Part shown: positions 14,595 to 23,610 of the stretch, piece by piece
Numbering within the stretch: position 1 is the stretch's first letter
How the letters are laid out: each line of letters opens with the position of its first letter
NCBI GenBank assembly: GCA_003667865.1
Contig: CP033051.1
Coordinates: 817,501 to 881,500 of the forward strand
Source: Rossellomorea marisflavi
Lineage (GTDB): Bacteria; Bacillota; Bacilli; Bacillales; Bacillaceae_B
Length of the DNA: 64,000 nucleotides
Direction of reading: 5' to 3'
Made by a program: the position numbers and the translations under genes
The notes under the pieces: model-generated
Database searches by the model: none
The model's input: the letters and a program-made list of their open reading frames with translations, nothing else
Told to the model about the DNA's origin: nothing

Positions 14595-15149
14595 GTGATT
14601 CATATTATAAGGAAAACCATTCGTGTCACATGGATACTGTTACTTGCGAGTCTACTGCTTATCCCAACCTCTGCATTTGCTTCAAATGGTAAAAATTCAT
14701 ATAGCTATGGCTATAATCAATCTAGTTATTCTGGTGGCTTTTCTCTTTCCGGTGTCTTCTCTTTTCTCGGCCTAACAAGTCAGCAAAATTCTCAAAATAC
14801 TTATAGCTATAACGATTCAAAGAAAAATGTCTACGATTATGATTTCAATAAGAAAGACCATGATTATAATTACAGTTATACTTATGGTAAAGATGATCGT
14901 GATAAGGATCGTAATAAGGACCGTGATCGGGATGACGATGATGACCGTAAAAAGGGCCGTGATCGGGATGATAAAGATGATTACGACTATGAAGAGTATC
15001 ATCAGAGTAGTAATCACTGGTTGTGGTATCTCTTTCTGATTTGGTTGAAGGAGCATGATCATTGGAAGGATAAGTGTGGATATGGTTTTGGCAATGATAA
15101 AGGATGCATAGAGTCCTATGAACTATGGAAAAAGTGGTATTGCAGATAA
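14595..15149 (+). CDS. Secreted, Asp/Tyr/Lys-rich low-complexity protein
   Basis: The most likely start is the GTG at 14595 beside a G-rich Shine-Dalgarno, giving about 184 residues. The first 30 residues form a signal peptide (IRKTIR, then a hydrophobic core LLLASLLLIP, cleavage likely after SAFA). The mature part has a Ser/Tyr/Gly/Asn section, then a run of KDRDRD-type repeats (about residues 95-135), and a Trp-rich C-terminus with three Cys (DKCGYGFG, DKGCIE, KWYCR). It has no known domain that I recognise. It may be a surface or matrix protein. Its DNA is locally repetitive and could be a hotspot for length change. Confidence 0.7.
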   Translation: MIHIIRKTIRVTWILLLASLLLIPTSAFASNGKNSYSYGYNQSSYSGGFSLSGVFSFLGLTSQQNSQNTYSYNDSKKNVYDYDFNKKDHDYNYSYTYGKDDRDKDRNKDRDRDDDDDRKKGRDRDDKDDYDYEEYHQSSNHWLWYLFLIWLKEHDHWKDKCGYGFGNDKGCIESYELWKKWYCR

Positions 15150-15181
15150 AGATTATCCGTATTTATAATTGCTACTATAGT

Positions 15182-15219
15182 AAAAAAACAGATTGGGGAT
15201 ACACCTCAATCTGTTTTTT
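15182..15219. terminator. Bidirectional terminator
   Basis: AAAAAAACAGATTGGGG pairs with CCTCAATCTGTTTTTT (one G-U pair), loop ATACA. It serves the secreted-protein gene on the plus strand and mcp, whose stop lies 6 bp away, on the minus strand. Confidence 0.9.
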
Positions 15220-15225
15220 CGTTAT

Positions 15226-16515
15226 TTATAGTTGGAATCGAGTGATTGTTTTTCTTAAGCTTTCAGCCTGCTCTTTCAGTTGGCTCGCAAGCTCTTCAAC
15301 ATGACCGATTACTTGCGTTTGTTCTTTTGAAGCGGCTGCCACTTCAACTGCCCCAGCAGATGTTTCTTCTGCGATTGCGGCAACCTCTTGTGATTGATGA
15401 GATGTATTTTGGATGCTTTCCATTTGGCGATCAACAAGCTTTGAGATTTGCTCAACACTGCTTGCAACGTCTAAGATTGTTTCTGTCATCTCTTCAATAA
15501 CTGCATTTGTTTTTGATCCTTTATCTGCTTCCGTGTTAGCACTTTCCACTTGTCGTGAAATTTGTGTCACTACACTGCTTACTTCAGATTGGATGTTTTG
15601 GATTAAGCTTGAGACTCCTTGAACCGCTTTTCCACTTTCATCTGCTAATTTACGTACTTCATCCGCAACAACCGCAAAGCCTTTTCCATGCTCACCTGCA
15701 CGTGCTGCTTCAATTGATGCATTTAAGGCTAGCAGATTGGTTTGATCTGCGATATCTCCAACCAACTGGATGATTTGTCCGACTTTGTTTGCATTTTCTT
15801 CTAAACGATGCACGTACTCTAGGGATTGCTGGTTTCCTTGAGCTAGCTCTTGAATTCCGCTTACTAGGGAATGAATGACTTCCTTGCTTTCGCTCAGCTC
15901 TTTTACCATTTCCTTTGAAATGCCTTCAGAGCTTTTCGAGTGGTTTTGGACTTCCTGTGCAATGCGAATTACTTCTTCTACTGACTCTGCTGTCGATTGA
16001 ATAGAGTGAGCAGAGTTCTCTGCACCTGCTGAGATTTCACTTATTGTATGTGAAATAGAACCTGCTTGCTCAGAAGCAGTAGATGATGCTTTCGAAATGC
16101 TAATCACATTGTTGTTTGTTTTTTCAAAATTGTCCTCGATACTATGAACCATTTCACGAAGGTTTACTAGCATTTTGTTAAAAGCAATTCCTAATGAACG
16201 AATTTCATCGTCAGATTCTGAAATCTCAGCATCTGTTGCGATATCTCCGTCTGAAGCACGAATCGCTGCTTTTTCTAGTTTTAATAGTGGAGTAATAATA
16301 AATCCTGCCATGAAAAATGCTAGAACCCCAGACCAGAAGATTCCCATTGCTAATGTGCTAATGGTAAAAACAAACTCATTTACATCCGGAAAGAAATTAG
16401 GTTGTAGATAGTAAATAAAAAAGGCACTTGTAGAATACGTAACAATTGCTAATAACGTAATTAATAAGACCATTTTCTTTCTAAGTCCAAAACGATACTT
16501 TCTTGAATTCCCCAT
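15226..16515 (-). CDS. Methyl-accepting chemotaxis protein without a large sensor domain
   Basis: This 429-residue protein has two membrane helices (about 14-37 and 52-78) separated by only about 14 residues, so there is almost no extracellular sensor domain. A HAMP linker follows (about 76-130), then the coiled-coil signalling domain with the conserved tip [20 protein letters not shown] and [18 protein letters not shown]. It should signal to CheA/CheW. Input may come from the membrane, HAMP region or a partner. It is placed between rpiB and ywlE, where B. subtilis has no such gene. Confidence 0.93.
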   Translation of the reverse strand: MGNSRKYRFGLRKKMVLLITLLAIVTYSTSAFFIYYLQPNFFPDVNEFVFTISTLAMGIFWSGVLAFFMAGFIITPLLKLEKAAIRASDGDIATDAEISESDDEIRSLGIAFNKMLVNLREMVHSIEDNFEKTNNNVISISKASSTASEQAGSISHTISEISAGAENSAHSIQSTAESVEEVIRIAQEVQNHSKSSEGISKEMVKELSESKEVIHSLVSGIQELAQGNQQSLEYVHRLEENANKVGQIIQLVGDIADQTNLLALNASIEAARAGEHGKGFAVVADEVRKLADESGKAVQGVSSLIQNIQSEVSSVVTQISRQVESANTEADKGSKTNAVIEEMTETILDVASSVEQISKLVDRQMESIQNTSHQSQEVAAIAEETSAGAVEVAAASKEQTQVIGHVEELASQLKEQAESLRKTITRFQL

Positions 16516-16539
16516 ATAATGAAGGCTCCTCTCCTATTA

Positions 16540-16986
16540 CTAGGATATTTTTTCCAATTTAATTACAAGCTGTTGGATTAAATCTGAGAGCTCTTTATAG
16601 GTGGCTTGATAGATCTCAAGGGTTCCTCCAAATGGATCCAACACATCAAGATCATATCCGTCTTCCTTTACAAACTCTTTTAATGTAAACGTCTTTTCTA
16701 CAGCTTGGGGTATCTGACTTACAATGGATTGCTTATGACTATTCGTCATCGTAAAAATATAATCAGCCCAATCCAAAGCTTCTTTTGTCAATAATTTAGA
16801 TTGATGCCTATGGTTTATATCGTTCATTTCCAACACTTTTTTAGCATGAGTTGACGCATCAGAGCCATTAGCTGCAAAAACCCCCGCAGAACGCACGTCA
16901 ATATTCTCTACATTCATTGATCGTAAAATCGCCTCAGCCATCGGACTTCGGCACGTATTTCCCGTACATACAAACAAAATATTCAT
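16540..16986 (-). CDS. ywlE: Protein arginine phosphatase (YwlE type)
   Basis: This is a 148-residue low-molecular-weight phosphatase. The P-loop is CTGNTCRSP with nucleophile Cys7 and Thr11. In the family, Thr at this place marks protein-arginine phosphatases such as YwlE, as opposed to tyrosine phosphatases. The general acid is in LDPFGG near the C-terminus. The ATG at 16986 is chosen because GAGGAGG precedes it by 6 nt; the GTG at 17001 lies in that same stretch. In Bacillus, YwlE reverses McsB arginine phosphorylation. Confidence 0.93.
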   Translation of the reverse strand: MNILFVCTGNTCRSPMAEAILRSMNVENIDVRSAGVFAANGSDASTHAKKVLEMNDINHRHQSKLLTKEALDWADYIFTMTNSHKQSIVSQIPQAVEKTFTLKEFVKEDGYDLDVLDPFGGTLEIYQATYKELSDLIQQLVIKLEKIS

Positions 16987-17077
16987 GTCCATCCTCCTCA
17001 CTTCTATTATAGGCTAATTACCATTGTAACCAACATGTACCACAATCATAAATCCAAAAAATCTATGAACATTTTTG

Positions 17078-17090
17078 AGGGACGGACCTT
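17078..17090 (+). repeat. 13-bp dispersed repeat AGGGACGGACCTT, copy 4
   Basis: Exact copy in the ywlE/yndJ-like intergenic region. Confidence 0.8.
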
Positions 17091-17165
17091 CATGGTCGAT
17101 GAATGAGTCATTGCCTTCCATATTCTTACTTGTGTAAGATAAAGATAGAGAAAGAGGTGTGAAAA

Positions 17166-18146
17166 ATGAAACAGAACCATTTACTTTTTATCGGTATTCT
17201 TGGTTTTCTATTATTTGTTATCGCAAAATTCGTAACAACTGAGATTGACAGTCTTCAATATATACAAATGCTTTTAGTATTTTCGTATGGAATTCTCATT
17301 CCTATTCTTTTACATATTCTCCACCTAAAAAAGAATAGCTTATTTCGCTGGATTACAATTTTTCATCCGGTTGCCTTTCTATTTGCTATGGTGGCTTTCC
17401 TACTTCCACAAGGAATATATTCTACTGTCAGTTCATTCCCTTGGCTTCTTTTCACGTTAATGGTTGCTTTATTTGGACTCTTATCCTTCTTATCAGATAA
17501 AAGCTATCGAAACATCCATGACATTTCAATACATGCCGGCTTACTATATATATCGATTGGTGGTGTATGGATGCTACTTCACCGAACGGGTATTCAAATT
17601 CTTCACTTTAAAGATGTTATCGTTCTGCTTACAGCCATCCATTTTCATTATGCAGCAGTAGTCACTCCGATTGTGTTTGGGTATATGGGTAAAGATTTTT
17701 TGAAGGTCCGTCCCTCTTTTGAGAAAGTGTATACGTGGTTGATGGGCTTTTTCTTGGTTGGCCCTTTGGTGATTGCAACAGGGATTACCTATTCTTATGT
17801 GAATCCTTGGTTTGAGTTTTTGGCTGTTGTGGAGTTTGTGCTGCCAGTGATTGTATTGTCGGTGTTGTTCTTTGTTTACTATGTACCGACTATTAGAGAT
17901 CGCGCAGTTAAGCATTCCTATATGGTTACGTTTCTTTCTTTATTTATATCAATGGCTTTTGCTCTTTTATATGGACTTGGACATATTGGTGGCTTCGGTC
18001 AGCATGGGCATCATTCTCATGAGATTTTGGATATTCCTTTAATGGTGTTTGTTCACGGATTTGTGAATGCGTTTGGGTTTTCTTTGTTTGCATTGGTGGG
18101 TCTTTCTATTTTGAAGAGAAGGCAGGAGACTTTAGAGAATAAATAG
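17166..18146 (+). CDS. YndJ-like polytopic membrane protein
   Basis: This 326-residue protein has about nine hydrophobic segments. The conserved features I recognise are LTAIHFHYAAVVTPIV (about residues 156-171) and MVFVHGFVNAFGFSLFALVG near the C-terminus, both typical of the YndJ family of Bacillus. There is a His-rich loop GQHGHHSHE before the last segment. The function is unknown. A 13-bp dispersed repeat lies inside the coding region (17703-17715) without breaking the frame. The Shine-Dalgarno AAAGAGGTG precedes the ATG. Confidence 0.8.
   Translation: MKQNHLLFIGILGFLLFVIAKFVTTEIDSLQYIQMLLVFSYGILIPILLHILHLKKNSLFRWITIFHPVAFLFAMVAFLLPQGIYSTVSSFPWLLFTLMVALFGLLSFLSDKSYRNIHDISIHAGLLYISIGGVWMLLHRTGIQILHFKDVIVLLTAIHFHYAAVVTPIVFGYMGKDFLKVRPSFEKVYTWLMGFFLVGPLVIATGITYSYVNPWFEFLAVVEFVLPVIVLSVLFFVYYVPTIRDRAVKHSYMVTFLSLFISMAFALLYGLGHIGGFGQHGHHSHEILDIPLMVFVHGFVNAFGFSLFALVGLSILKRRQETLENK
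17703..17715 (-). repeat. 13-bp dispersed repeat inside a coding sequence, copy 5 (inverted)
   Basis: AAGGTCCGTCCCT is the exact reverse complement of the intergenic 13-mer and encodes part of LKVRPSFE in the YndJ-like protein. Confidence 0.75.
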
Positions 18147-18239
18147 TAGCATTTGAAGTCAGAATCAATTTTATTTTGCAGGAATTATTTTACGATTAAC
18201 TTTAAGAAGGATATATAGAAAGTAGGTGTAGTGAAAGTA

Positions 18240-18710
18240 ATGACACAACTTAAAAGGTTTCTTATAACTTTACCGATTCATTTACTAACAGGAGGGTTCT
18301 CTCTACTTCTATACTTAGTATACCTTAGATTTCTCGATCATCTTTTTTCAGTCACCATCGTTTCTTTTTCATTATTTGCATTAAATATTATGAGTTATAT
18401 TTTATATAGCTTCTTGATTTTAAGAAGATATTCCTGGACAAGTGTACTAGGCTCTACATCCTTATTTTTAGGGGTTGGCCTTTTACTCTGGCAAATCTCA
18501 TTCCATTCAGCAAACGATCTGTTGGATAGCCTATTTTGGTTATACCACACTGTTGGATATACCTCATTTATTTGGTATGACGAATTGTTTATTCCTCCAT
18601 CTTTAGAATCTTTTCGTCACTATGGCTATCTATTTTCAATCATCCCTTCCTGCTTAATATTACTTGGCTTTGGGGTTGGGGCTTTTTTAAAAAAGAGGCT
18701 GAATAGATAA
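18240..18710 (+). CDS. Small polytopic membrane protein of unknown function
   Basis: This protein of about 156 residues has four hydrophobic segments and an Arg/Lys-rich end (GAFLKKRLNR). Start choice is uncertain: ATG 18240 or GTG 18231, both close to AGTAGGTG. No family is recognised. It lies about 90 bp after the YndJ-like gene in the same direction. Confidence 0.65.
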   Translation: MTQLKRFLITLPIHLLTGGFSLLLYLVYLRFLDHLFSVTIVSFSLFALNIMSYILYSFLILRRYSWTSVLGSTSLFLGVGLLLWQISFHSANDLLDSLFWLYHTVGYTSFIWYDELFIPPSLESFRHYGYLFSIIPSCLILLGFGVGAFLKKRLNR

Positions 18711-18847
18711 GAAGGACTGCCGAAATGCGGTATTTCTCCTAACCTTCGATAATAGAATTTAGATCTGCAATTTATTACACATAGATGTGTTTTGCATAGC
18801 ATAAGATATGTAGCTTTTTAATATGTTGTAGTAAGGGGGTAATACCG

Positions 18848-19006
18848 ATGATTTCATTATTACATCATGTTTTAAAGAAACCTGCTGGTATTTACCATAG
18901 GATGATGTATTCTTATTACTTTGTACAATATAAAGAGTGCTTGAATCGGGAACTACGACGAAAATTACTAGAGCGCATGGAAAAATACGAGAAAAAACTG
19001 AGCTAG
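18848..19006 (+). CDS. 52-residue basic protein of unknown function
   Basis: This short gene (start MISLLHHVLKKPAGIYHRMM) has a strong Shine-Dalgarno (AAGGGGG, 8-9 nt before ATG). The product is basic, with a Tyr/His-rich middle and a helical C-terminal half (ELRRKLLERMEKYEKKLS). I do not recognise it. It sits just before the regulated region of the RiPP island and could belong to it. Confidence 0.55.
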   Translation: MISLLHHVLKKPAGIYHRMMYSYYFVQYKECLNRELRRKLLERMEKYEKKLS

Positions 19007-19055
19007 TTTCTCGCTATATTTTTTGTATTTTATAATTTGGAAAAAGAAAATGCAA

Positions 19056-19102
19056 TTGTCGAAAAGTAATTCTTTAAAAAGAACACCTCTTTAGTATATA
19101 CT
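19056..19102 (+). promoter_or_regulatory. SinR-type operator with Spo0A-type box and -10
   Basis: In order: 0A box TTGTCGAA (19056-19063), palindrome ATTCTTTAAAAAGAAC (19069-19084) and -10 TATACT (19097-19102). The palindrome covers the place of the -35 element; the gap to the -10 is 12 bp. It would control the 19234 gene. Confidence 0.65.
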
Positions 19103-19233
19103 AGTAATTAGAGAGGGATTTCTCTCTTATATTACTAATTAAATTTCATATTCGTCATCTAGACGGGTATTTTTTTTACTATGTTGTTCTCAATAGAAAA
19201 CACTGCATATATTCTGTTATAGGAGTTGGAAAA

Positions 19234-19833
19234 ATGATAAAAAAAAGGTATGAGCGACCGCTGATCTTGGACCATCGTGCAATCCAATTTGAGACGCAAG
19301 TAAGTGGTTTGACAATTGATGATGATGATTGTTCACCAGAGGGGGTGCAGGTAGATTTCATTAGCAGTGATTTTCAGAATAAAGATTTTTCTTCTTTAAA
19401 TACTTCAACAAATCAATCTACTGATAACTCCTGCAGTCCACCTAACAGCGGAGACCCAGGTACTGATCCTGTCGGTGATCCAGATGACGATAACACAGAT
19501 GGACCTATTACAGAGCCTGAGGGTGATACTCCTGGGGATGAAGGTGGTACTGGAGATCCAATTAATGATAACCCTACTAGCCCTGAAAGTCCTCCTCATG
19601 AAGGTGAAACACCTGATGATAGTAACAAGCCAGTCACACCTGATACTCCCGCTAACGGAGAGAACACTTTGACTAAACCAGAAAGAGGAGCTGGTCGAGA
19701 TGAAACTGTCAAAACACCTGACTCTACTCTTATCAAGGATGACATTGTAACAATAGACCCTGATAAAAACAGCTTTGCAACCGATGAATCTTGGAGTAAT
19801 AACAGCTGGTCTAATGACAACGCTAAACAGTAG
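19234..19833 (+). CDS. Acidic 199-residue protein with RiPP-leader-like N-terminus
   Basis: The N-terminus MIKKRYERPLILDHRAIQFE has the YxxPxL pattern seen in leaders bound by PqqD-like domains, followed by FETQ. The rest is a low-complexity Asp/Pro/Gly/Thr-rich chain (about residues 60-170) with two Cys near the start (DDDDCSPEG, DNSCSPP), ending DESWSNNSWSNDNAKQ. No signal peptide or membrane segment is seen. It has its own SinR-type operator and converges on an ABC exporter gene of the island. It may be a substrate of the second modification set or a cell-wall-associated protein; neither is shown. The family is not recognised. Confidence 0.7.
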   Translation: MIKKRYERPLILDHRAIQFETQVSGLTIDDDDCSPEGVQVDFISSDFQNKDFSSLNTSTNQSTDNSCSPPNSGDPGTDPVGDPDDDNTDGPITEPEGDTPGDEGGTGDPINDNPTSPESPPHEGETPDDSNKPVTPDTPANGENTLTKPERGAGRDETVKTPDSTLIKDDIVTIDPDKNSFATDESWSNNSWSNDNAKQ

Positions 19834-19864
19834 ATTAAAAATATCATTACGATTTTCATCAAAC

Positions 19865-19907
19865 AAAAAACAACCCTACTCCCAAAAGAGGAAAGGGTTG
19901 TTTTTTT
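19865..19907. terminator. Bidirectional terminator between convergent genes
   Basis: AAAAAACAACCCT (19865-19877) and AGGGTTGTTTTTTT (19894-19907) form a strong stem with A and T flanks, between the acidic protein gene and the ABC exporter gene. Confidence 0.92.
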
Positions 19908-19913
19908 ATCATT

Positions 19914-21704
19914 CTATATGTTGAAGGCAAGCTTCTTACCAGGTTCTTCGTTCACCTCATTACCTTCATGAACAAATGCCTCTTTTGACCTCTCTCCCTG
20001 TATCACTCTGCCTTTTTCCAACGAAATCACTTGATCGGCATTTTCTATCGTTGAAAGTCGATGGGCGATGATGATCACGGTTGTTATACCTTTAAGCTTT
20101 TCAATTGCTTCTTTAATATAACGTTCATTTTCCATATCAAGTGCACTGGTAGCTTCATCTAGAATTAGAACCTCTGGCTTACGTAATATGGCTCTTGCTA
20201 GCACAATTCTTTGTCGTTCTCCTCCTGATAACCTGACTGCTCGATCTCCCACTCTCGTATCCAATCCTTCTGGAAGTCGTTGCACAAACGTATCAGCAGC
20301 AGCAAACGTTAATGCTTCCCACATTTCTTGCTCAGTGGCGTTTGGCTTCATTAAGCGTAAATTATTTCGGATGGTTGTATTAAAAAGGAATGGGTCTTGA
20401 GGAACAAAGCCCACAGATCTTCGCAGTGATAGTGATTGGCTATTAGATAATGGCACCCCATCAATAACAATCTCTCCTGATTCCGGTTGAATAAGGCCTG
20501 TAAGTAAGTCAACCAAAGTACTCTTCCCTGCACCTGAATGCCCCATTATGGCAGTCATACCTTTAGCAGGAATCATCAGTGAAACATCCTTTAACGCAAA
20601 GCTAGATTCATCTTTATTATATCGATAGGATACATTACGACATTCAATCTTTTTTTCAAGCTTAAAGGTATTTCCATCTTCGACTCCCGGTGATGGATCC
20701 ATAAATTCCTTAATCTCTACCTGAAGTAAAAAGAGAACCTTAAATGCTGGTATAGTTAAAGAGAACTGCTGTAGATTGGATTGTATGTTTACAAACCTAG
20801 GCCATAACCTCGAAAACAACACAATGACAATCAGTAATTCTGCAGGCTGAGTCATAAAGAATTCTACTGATAAAAAAATAAAGCTTGCGATAATCATCGC
20901 TAATGCTGTCTTGTAGACTAATTGAGAGCTGGTTTGTAGCTCCGTATACTTCACTTGCTCTCCTAGCATTCTCTTATTTAGATTTTGAAGCCACCCAACC
21001 TGGGAAATCTCTAAATTGTTCGTTTTGATATCTTTTATTCCATTAAGGTTTTCCGTGATTCCCGCTAAGTACAAACGTGACAACTGTGTTGATTCCTTAC
21101 CTAAATTCTTCGCCTGTTTTACAAACCTCCATGAAAACAAAGCCAGACAGCCTCCACAAAGGAGAACAACACTTGAAATTGAAAATGAGATCCAAAAGGC
21201 TATTCCAATTTGAATAATGGTAAAAACGACGTTGGTAAGAAGCAATAAGAACACTTTTATTCCCATTCCAACGCGTTGAATATCCTTTGTTAAAGAATTT
21301 ATCAAATTTGATTGGCGATGCTTTAGGAAGAACTCCCATCTCACTTGTAACAATCCTTGATAGATTTCTTCTTTTAATTGATTGATAAACCCTTGATGAA
21401 TTTTCACTTCTCTAATTGAGAGATTCCTTTGTAGGACATTCTGTCCAAAAACCATTAGGATATAGAGTCCTAACAAGTATGGTAACCCTATGGAAATAGG
21501 TGAGTTTGTTAAAACATTCATAACACTCGATAATACGCCACTCTCTGTCATTGGTAAAACATTCGTCGCACTTAATAGAGGTATTAATAAAAGAATACTT
21601 ATTCCATCAAGGAGACTAACTAAAACAAGACCAAATAAATTTATATAAAAGATGGTCCCCGTATATGAATATAGCCTTTTAAAATAGTGACGTAATTCCC
21701 TCAT
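19914..21704 (-). CDS. ABC transporter, membrane and ATPase domains fused (peptide-export type)
   Basis: This 596-residue half transporter has membrane helices in about residues 15-300 and a nucleotide-binding domain from about 350. Walker A GHSGAGKST, signature LSGGERQR and Walker B VLILDEATSALD are all intact. It has no C39 peptidase domain, as is usual for lasso-peptide exporters. It closely resembles the lasso exporter at 27060-28868 (for example, RQSNLINSLTKDIQRV compared with RKSDLINSLTTELGRV), so the two are paralogues. It has its own SinR-type operator. Confidence 0.9.
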   Translation of the reverse strand: MRELRHYFKRLYSYTGTIFYINLFGLVLVSLLDGISILLLIPLLSATNVLPMTESGVLSSVMNVLTNSPISIGLPYLLGLYILMVFGQNVLQRNLSIREVKIHQGFINQLKEEIYQGLLQVRWEFFLKHRQSNLINSLTKDIQRVGMGIKVFLLLLTNVVFTIIQIGIAFWISFSISSVVLLCGGCLALFSWRFVKQAKNLGKESTQLSRLYLAGITENLNGIKDIKTNNLEISQVGWLQNLNKRMLGEQVKYTELQTSSQLVYKTALAMIIASFIFLSVEFFMTQPAELLIVIVLFSRLWPRFVNIQSNLQQFSLTIPAFKVLFLLQVEIKEFMDPSPGVEDGNTFKLEKKIECRNVSYRYNKDESSFALKDVSLMIPAKGMTAIMGHSGAGKSTLVDLLTGLIQPESGEIVIDGVPLSNSQSLSLRRSVGFVPQDPFLFNTTIRNNLRLMKPNATEQEMWEALTFAAADTFVQRLPEGLDTRVGDRAVRLSGGERQRIVLARAILRKPEVLILDEATSALDMENERYIKEAIEKLKGITTVIIIAHRLSTIENADQVISLEKGRVIQGERSKEAFVHEGNEVNEEPGKKLAFNI

Positions 21705-21750
21705 TAAATACCATCCTTTTTCTAATGTTTACCATAAGTATCTAACTCCT

Positions 21751-21783
21751 ATTATAAAGCTTCGGTCGTTCTATTTAAAGAAC
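21751..21783 (-). promoter_or_regulatory. SinR-type operator and -10 for the ABC exporter gene
   Basis: Palindrome GTTCTATTTAAAGAAC (21768-21783) is followed on the minus strand, after 11 bp, by a perfect -10 TATAAT (21751-21756). The gene starts 47 bp further on. Confidence 0.7.
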
Positions 21784-21829
21784 ATTTATTTGTATAATTT
21801 TAAGTATAAACCAAATTAAGTGTAGAATT

Positions 21830-21875
21830 TTGTCGTAGGTTAGTTCTTTAAACAGAACAATTATTCTTTTATACT
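21830..21875 (+). promoter_or_regulatory. SinR-type operator, near-0A box and -10 for the nucleotidyltransferase gene
   Basis: TTGTCGTA (21830-21837, one base from a 0A box), palindrome GTTCTTTAAACAGAAC (21843-21858), 11-bp gap and -10 TATACT (21870-21875). It faces away from the operator at 21768 and so forms a divergent control region. Confidence 0.7.
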
Positions 21876-21971
21876 AATAATATATAACCTTACGTATTGA
21901 ACTTAGATATTTAAGTAGTCCTATATAGACTTGAATTTAGAACAGTATTGAGGTTAAGAAAGGAAGTTACC

Positions 21972-23090
21972 ATGTCTATACACTTAATCCAGAAGCTTTA
22001 CGAACCGAACGGGGCATTACCAAAGGATATAAAATTTTATATTGAGGCGTTGAAAGACATCCAGTTCTTTGATATTTCTTCACAGGTCTATTACTTGTTA
22101 AAGCAACAAAATAAACTTGATCAGACTCCGGTATTTTTCCAGGAACGATTAAAAGAAAATTACACAGATGCATTCATTCAGAGCCTATTTATAAAGAACC
22201 AAACAGAAAGAATTCTAGAGGCATTTGAGTCTGAGGATATTGAAGTGATTCCGTTAAAAGGATCTGTTTTTGCTGAGAAGTATTTTGGCCATGTTGGGGC
22301 TAGAAGAACGACTGATATTGATCTATTAATAAAACCATCTCAACTTGACGATTCTATTCAAGGTTTGAAAAGATTAGGATTTACCATTGAGGGAGAATTG
22401 ATTCCAGCTCATTTTCACTGTGACTTTAGTAAGAAGATTCCTGGTTCCAAGTATCCTTTAACGGTTGAGATTCACTGGGGGTTATTAAAGGATCATACTT
22501 CCGATATAACTATGGAAGATTTTTGGTCTGAGGCAACACCCTATAAACACTATTCATTTGTAAAAGAACTTTCAAATTTCCATTCATTTTATATGATTTG
22601 CCTTCACGGCTGGAAGCATAACATGAATTCCCTTAAGTACTTTATCGATATCATCCAATTGATTCATACGTTTGGAGATCAGTTAGATTATGAAGTACTG
22701 TTTAAGGAGGCTCATTTGCATAAAACATATAAAAGAATGGTACGAACATTATCTATTGTCTATCAGGAGTTTCCGAATCTCTCAGAGGTCAAAAGACTCC
22801 ACAAAAGGTGTAAAAATACTTGGTGGCAATATGCAGCATTCCGAAACAACCAAAGATCTATTACTCAATATGTAAATCTACTTCACTTTCAAGTACTAGA
22901 TTTAGACTCTAGCAAACACCGAATACTAGCTTTATATAGGTGGCTTATTCCAAGCAAAGTAGAGCTATATTTTGAAATAGGTACTAGTAAGAAACGTACC
23001 TATCATTATATTGATTACTTAACTCTTTATAAAAAGAGATTTGCTGCATTATGGAAGCTTATGACTCATAGAAAAACCTCCCAACATTAG
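21972..23090 (+). CDS. NTP_transf_5 family nucleotidyltransferase (second copy)
   Basis: This 372-residue protein carries the polymerase-beta-like motif set IPLKGSVFAEKYFG then RRTTDIDLLIKPSQ, with two metal-binding Asp (DID). The ATG at 21972, preceded by AGGAAG, is preferred to the TTG at 21948. In lasso clusters of the pseudomycoidin type a nucleotidyltransferase of this family decorates the phosphorylated C-terminal Ser. This copy is not next to the lasso cyclase but in the second half of the island and under its own operator. It is distantly similar to the 25380-26552 protein. Confidence 0.85.
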   Translation: MSIHLIQKLYEPNGALPKDIKFYIEALKDIQFFDISSQVYYLLKQQNKLDQTPVFFQERLKENYTDAFIQSLFIKNQTERILEAFESEDIEVIPLKGSVFAEKYFGHVGARRTTDIDLLIKPSQLDDSIQGLKRLGFTIEGELIPAHFHCDFSKKIPGSKYPLTVEIHWGLLKDHTSDITMEDFWSEATPYKHYSFVKELSNFHSFYMICLHGWKHNMNSLKYFIDIIQLIHTFGDQLDYEVLFKEAHLHKTYKRMVRTLSIVYQEFPNLSEVKRLHKRCKNTWWQYAAFRNNQRSITQYVNLLHFQVLDLDSSKHRILALYRWLIPSKVELYFEIGTSKKRTYHYIDYLTLYKKRFAALWKLMTHRKTSQH

Positions 23091-23122
23091 TATTAGGCTA
23101 TTGTAAGCGGGCGGTTTTTTTC
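23071..23122 (+). terminator. Probable terminator of the nucleotidyltransferase gene
   Basis: AAAAACCTCCC (23072-23082) pairs with GGGCGGTTTTT (23109-23119) with one mismatch and a 26-nt loop, followed by more T. It overlaps the end of the gene. Confidence 0.5.
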
Positions 23123-23610
23123 TGTATTAATGTTAAAATTCGACTACACCCGATTACACCGTCAACACGATGAATAACATTTAAAAAGAGGGGTGATAAT
23201 TCCTCAGAACGTTGAGGGGAAAGCTTGGCAATGGGTAATCTGAGTATTTTTTGGGGAATTGGTGGTTTGTATGACCTCGCTATAGCACATTTGATGTGGT
23301 CGTTACAACTACGATCGTAAGAAAATTTGACGGTATGTACGTACTATGAGAGTAACACCTTCAGGGACAAGTTCTTTTTAACGGGTAAAATTACTTTGTG
23401 CAGCAGCATCTGCCACATTACTAAAGAGCCATACAGAAGAAATGGTTCGAGTAATATATAACCTAACAAACATAATAGAACAAGATTTGCCTTCCATACT
23501 TCAAGGATCATACTAATAAATAGACTTTCTTTATTTCATGTTTCATAATACTTTGTTTCATTTAATAAAGACTGAGATTTTCTAAGCAGCTAAAAAGACA
23601 ACCTAAAAGG
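23123..23610. other. Gene-poor gap with possible decayed coding pieces
   Basis: No convincing gene fills this stretch. A 29-codon frame (23231-23320, + strand, MGNLSIFWGIGGLYDLAIAH...) has a weak Shine-Dalgarno. An open C-terminal piece without a start (23382-23516, + strand, ...TLLKSHTEEMVRVIYNLTN...) reads like protein. Both may be remnants. A single half operator (GTTCTTTTTAAC) is at 23371. No RiPP precursor was found on either strand here. Confidence 0.4.
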
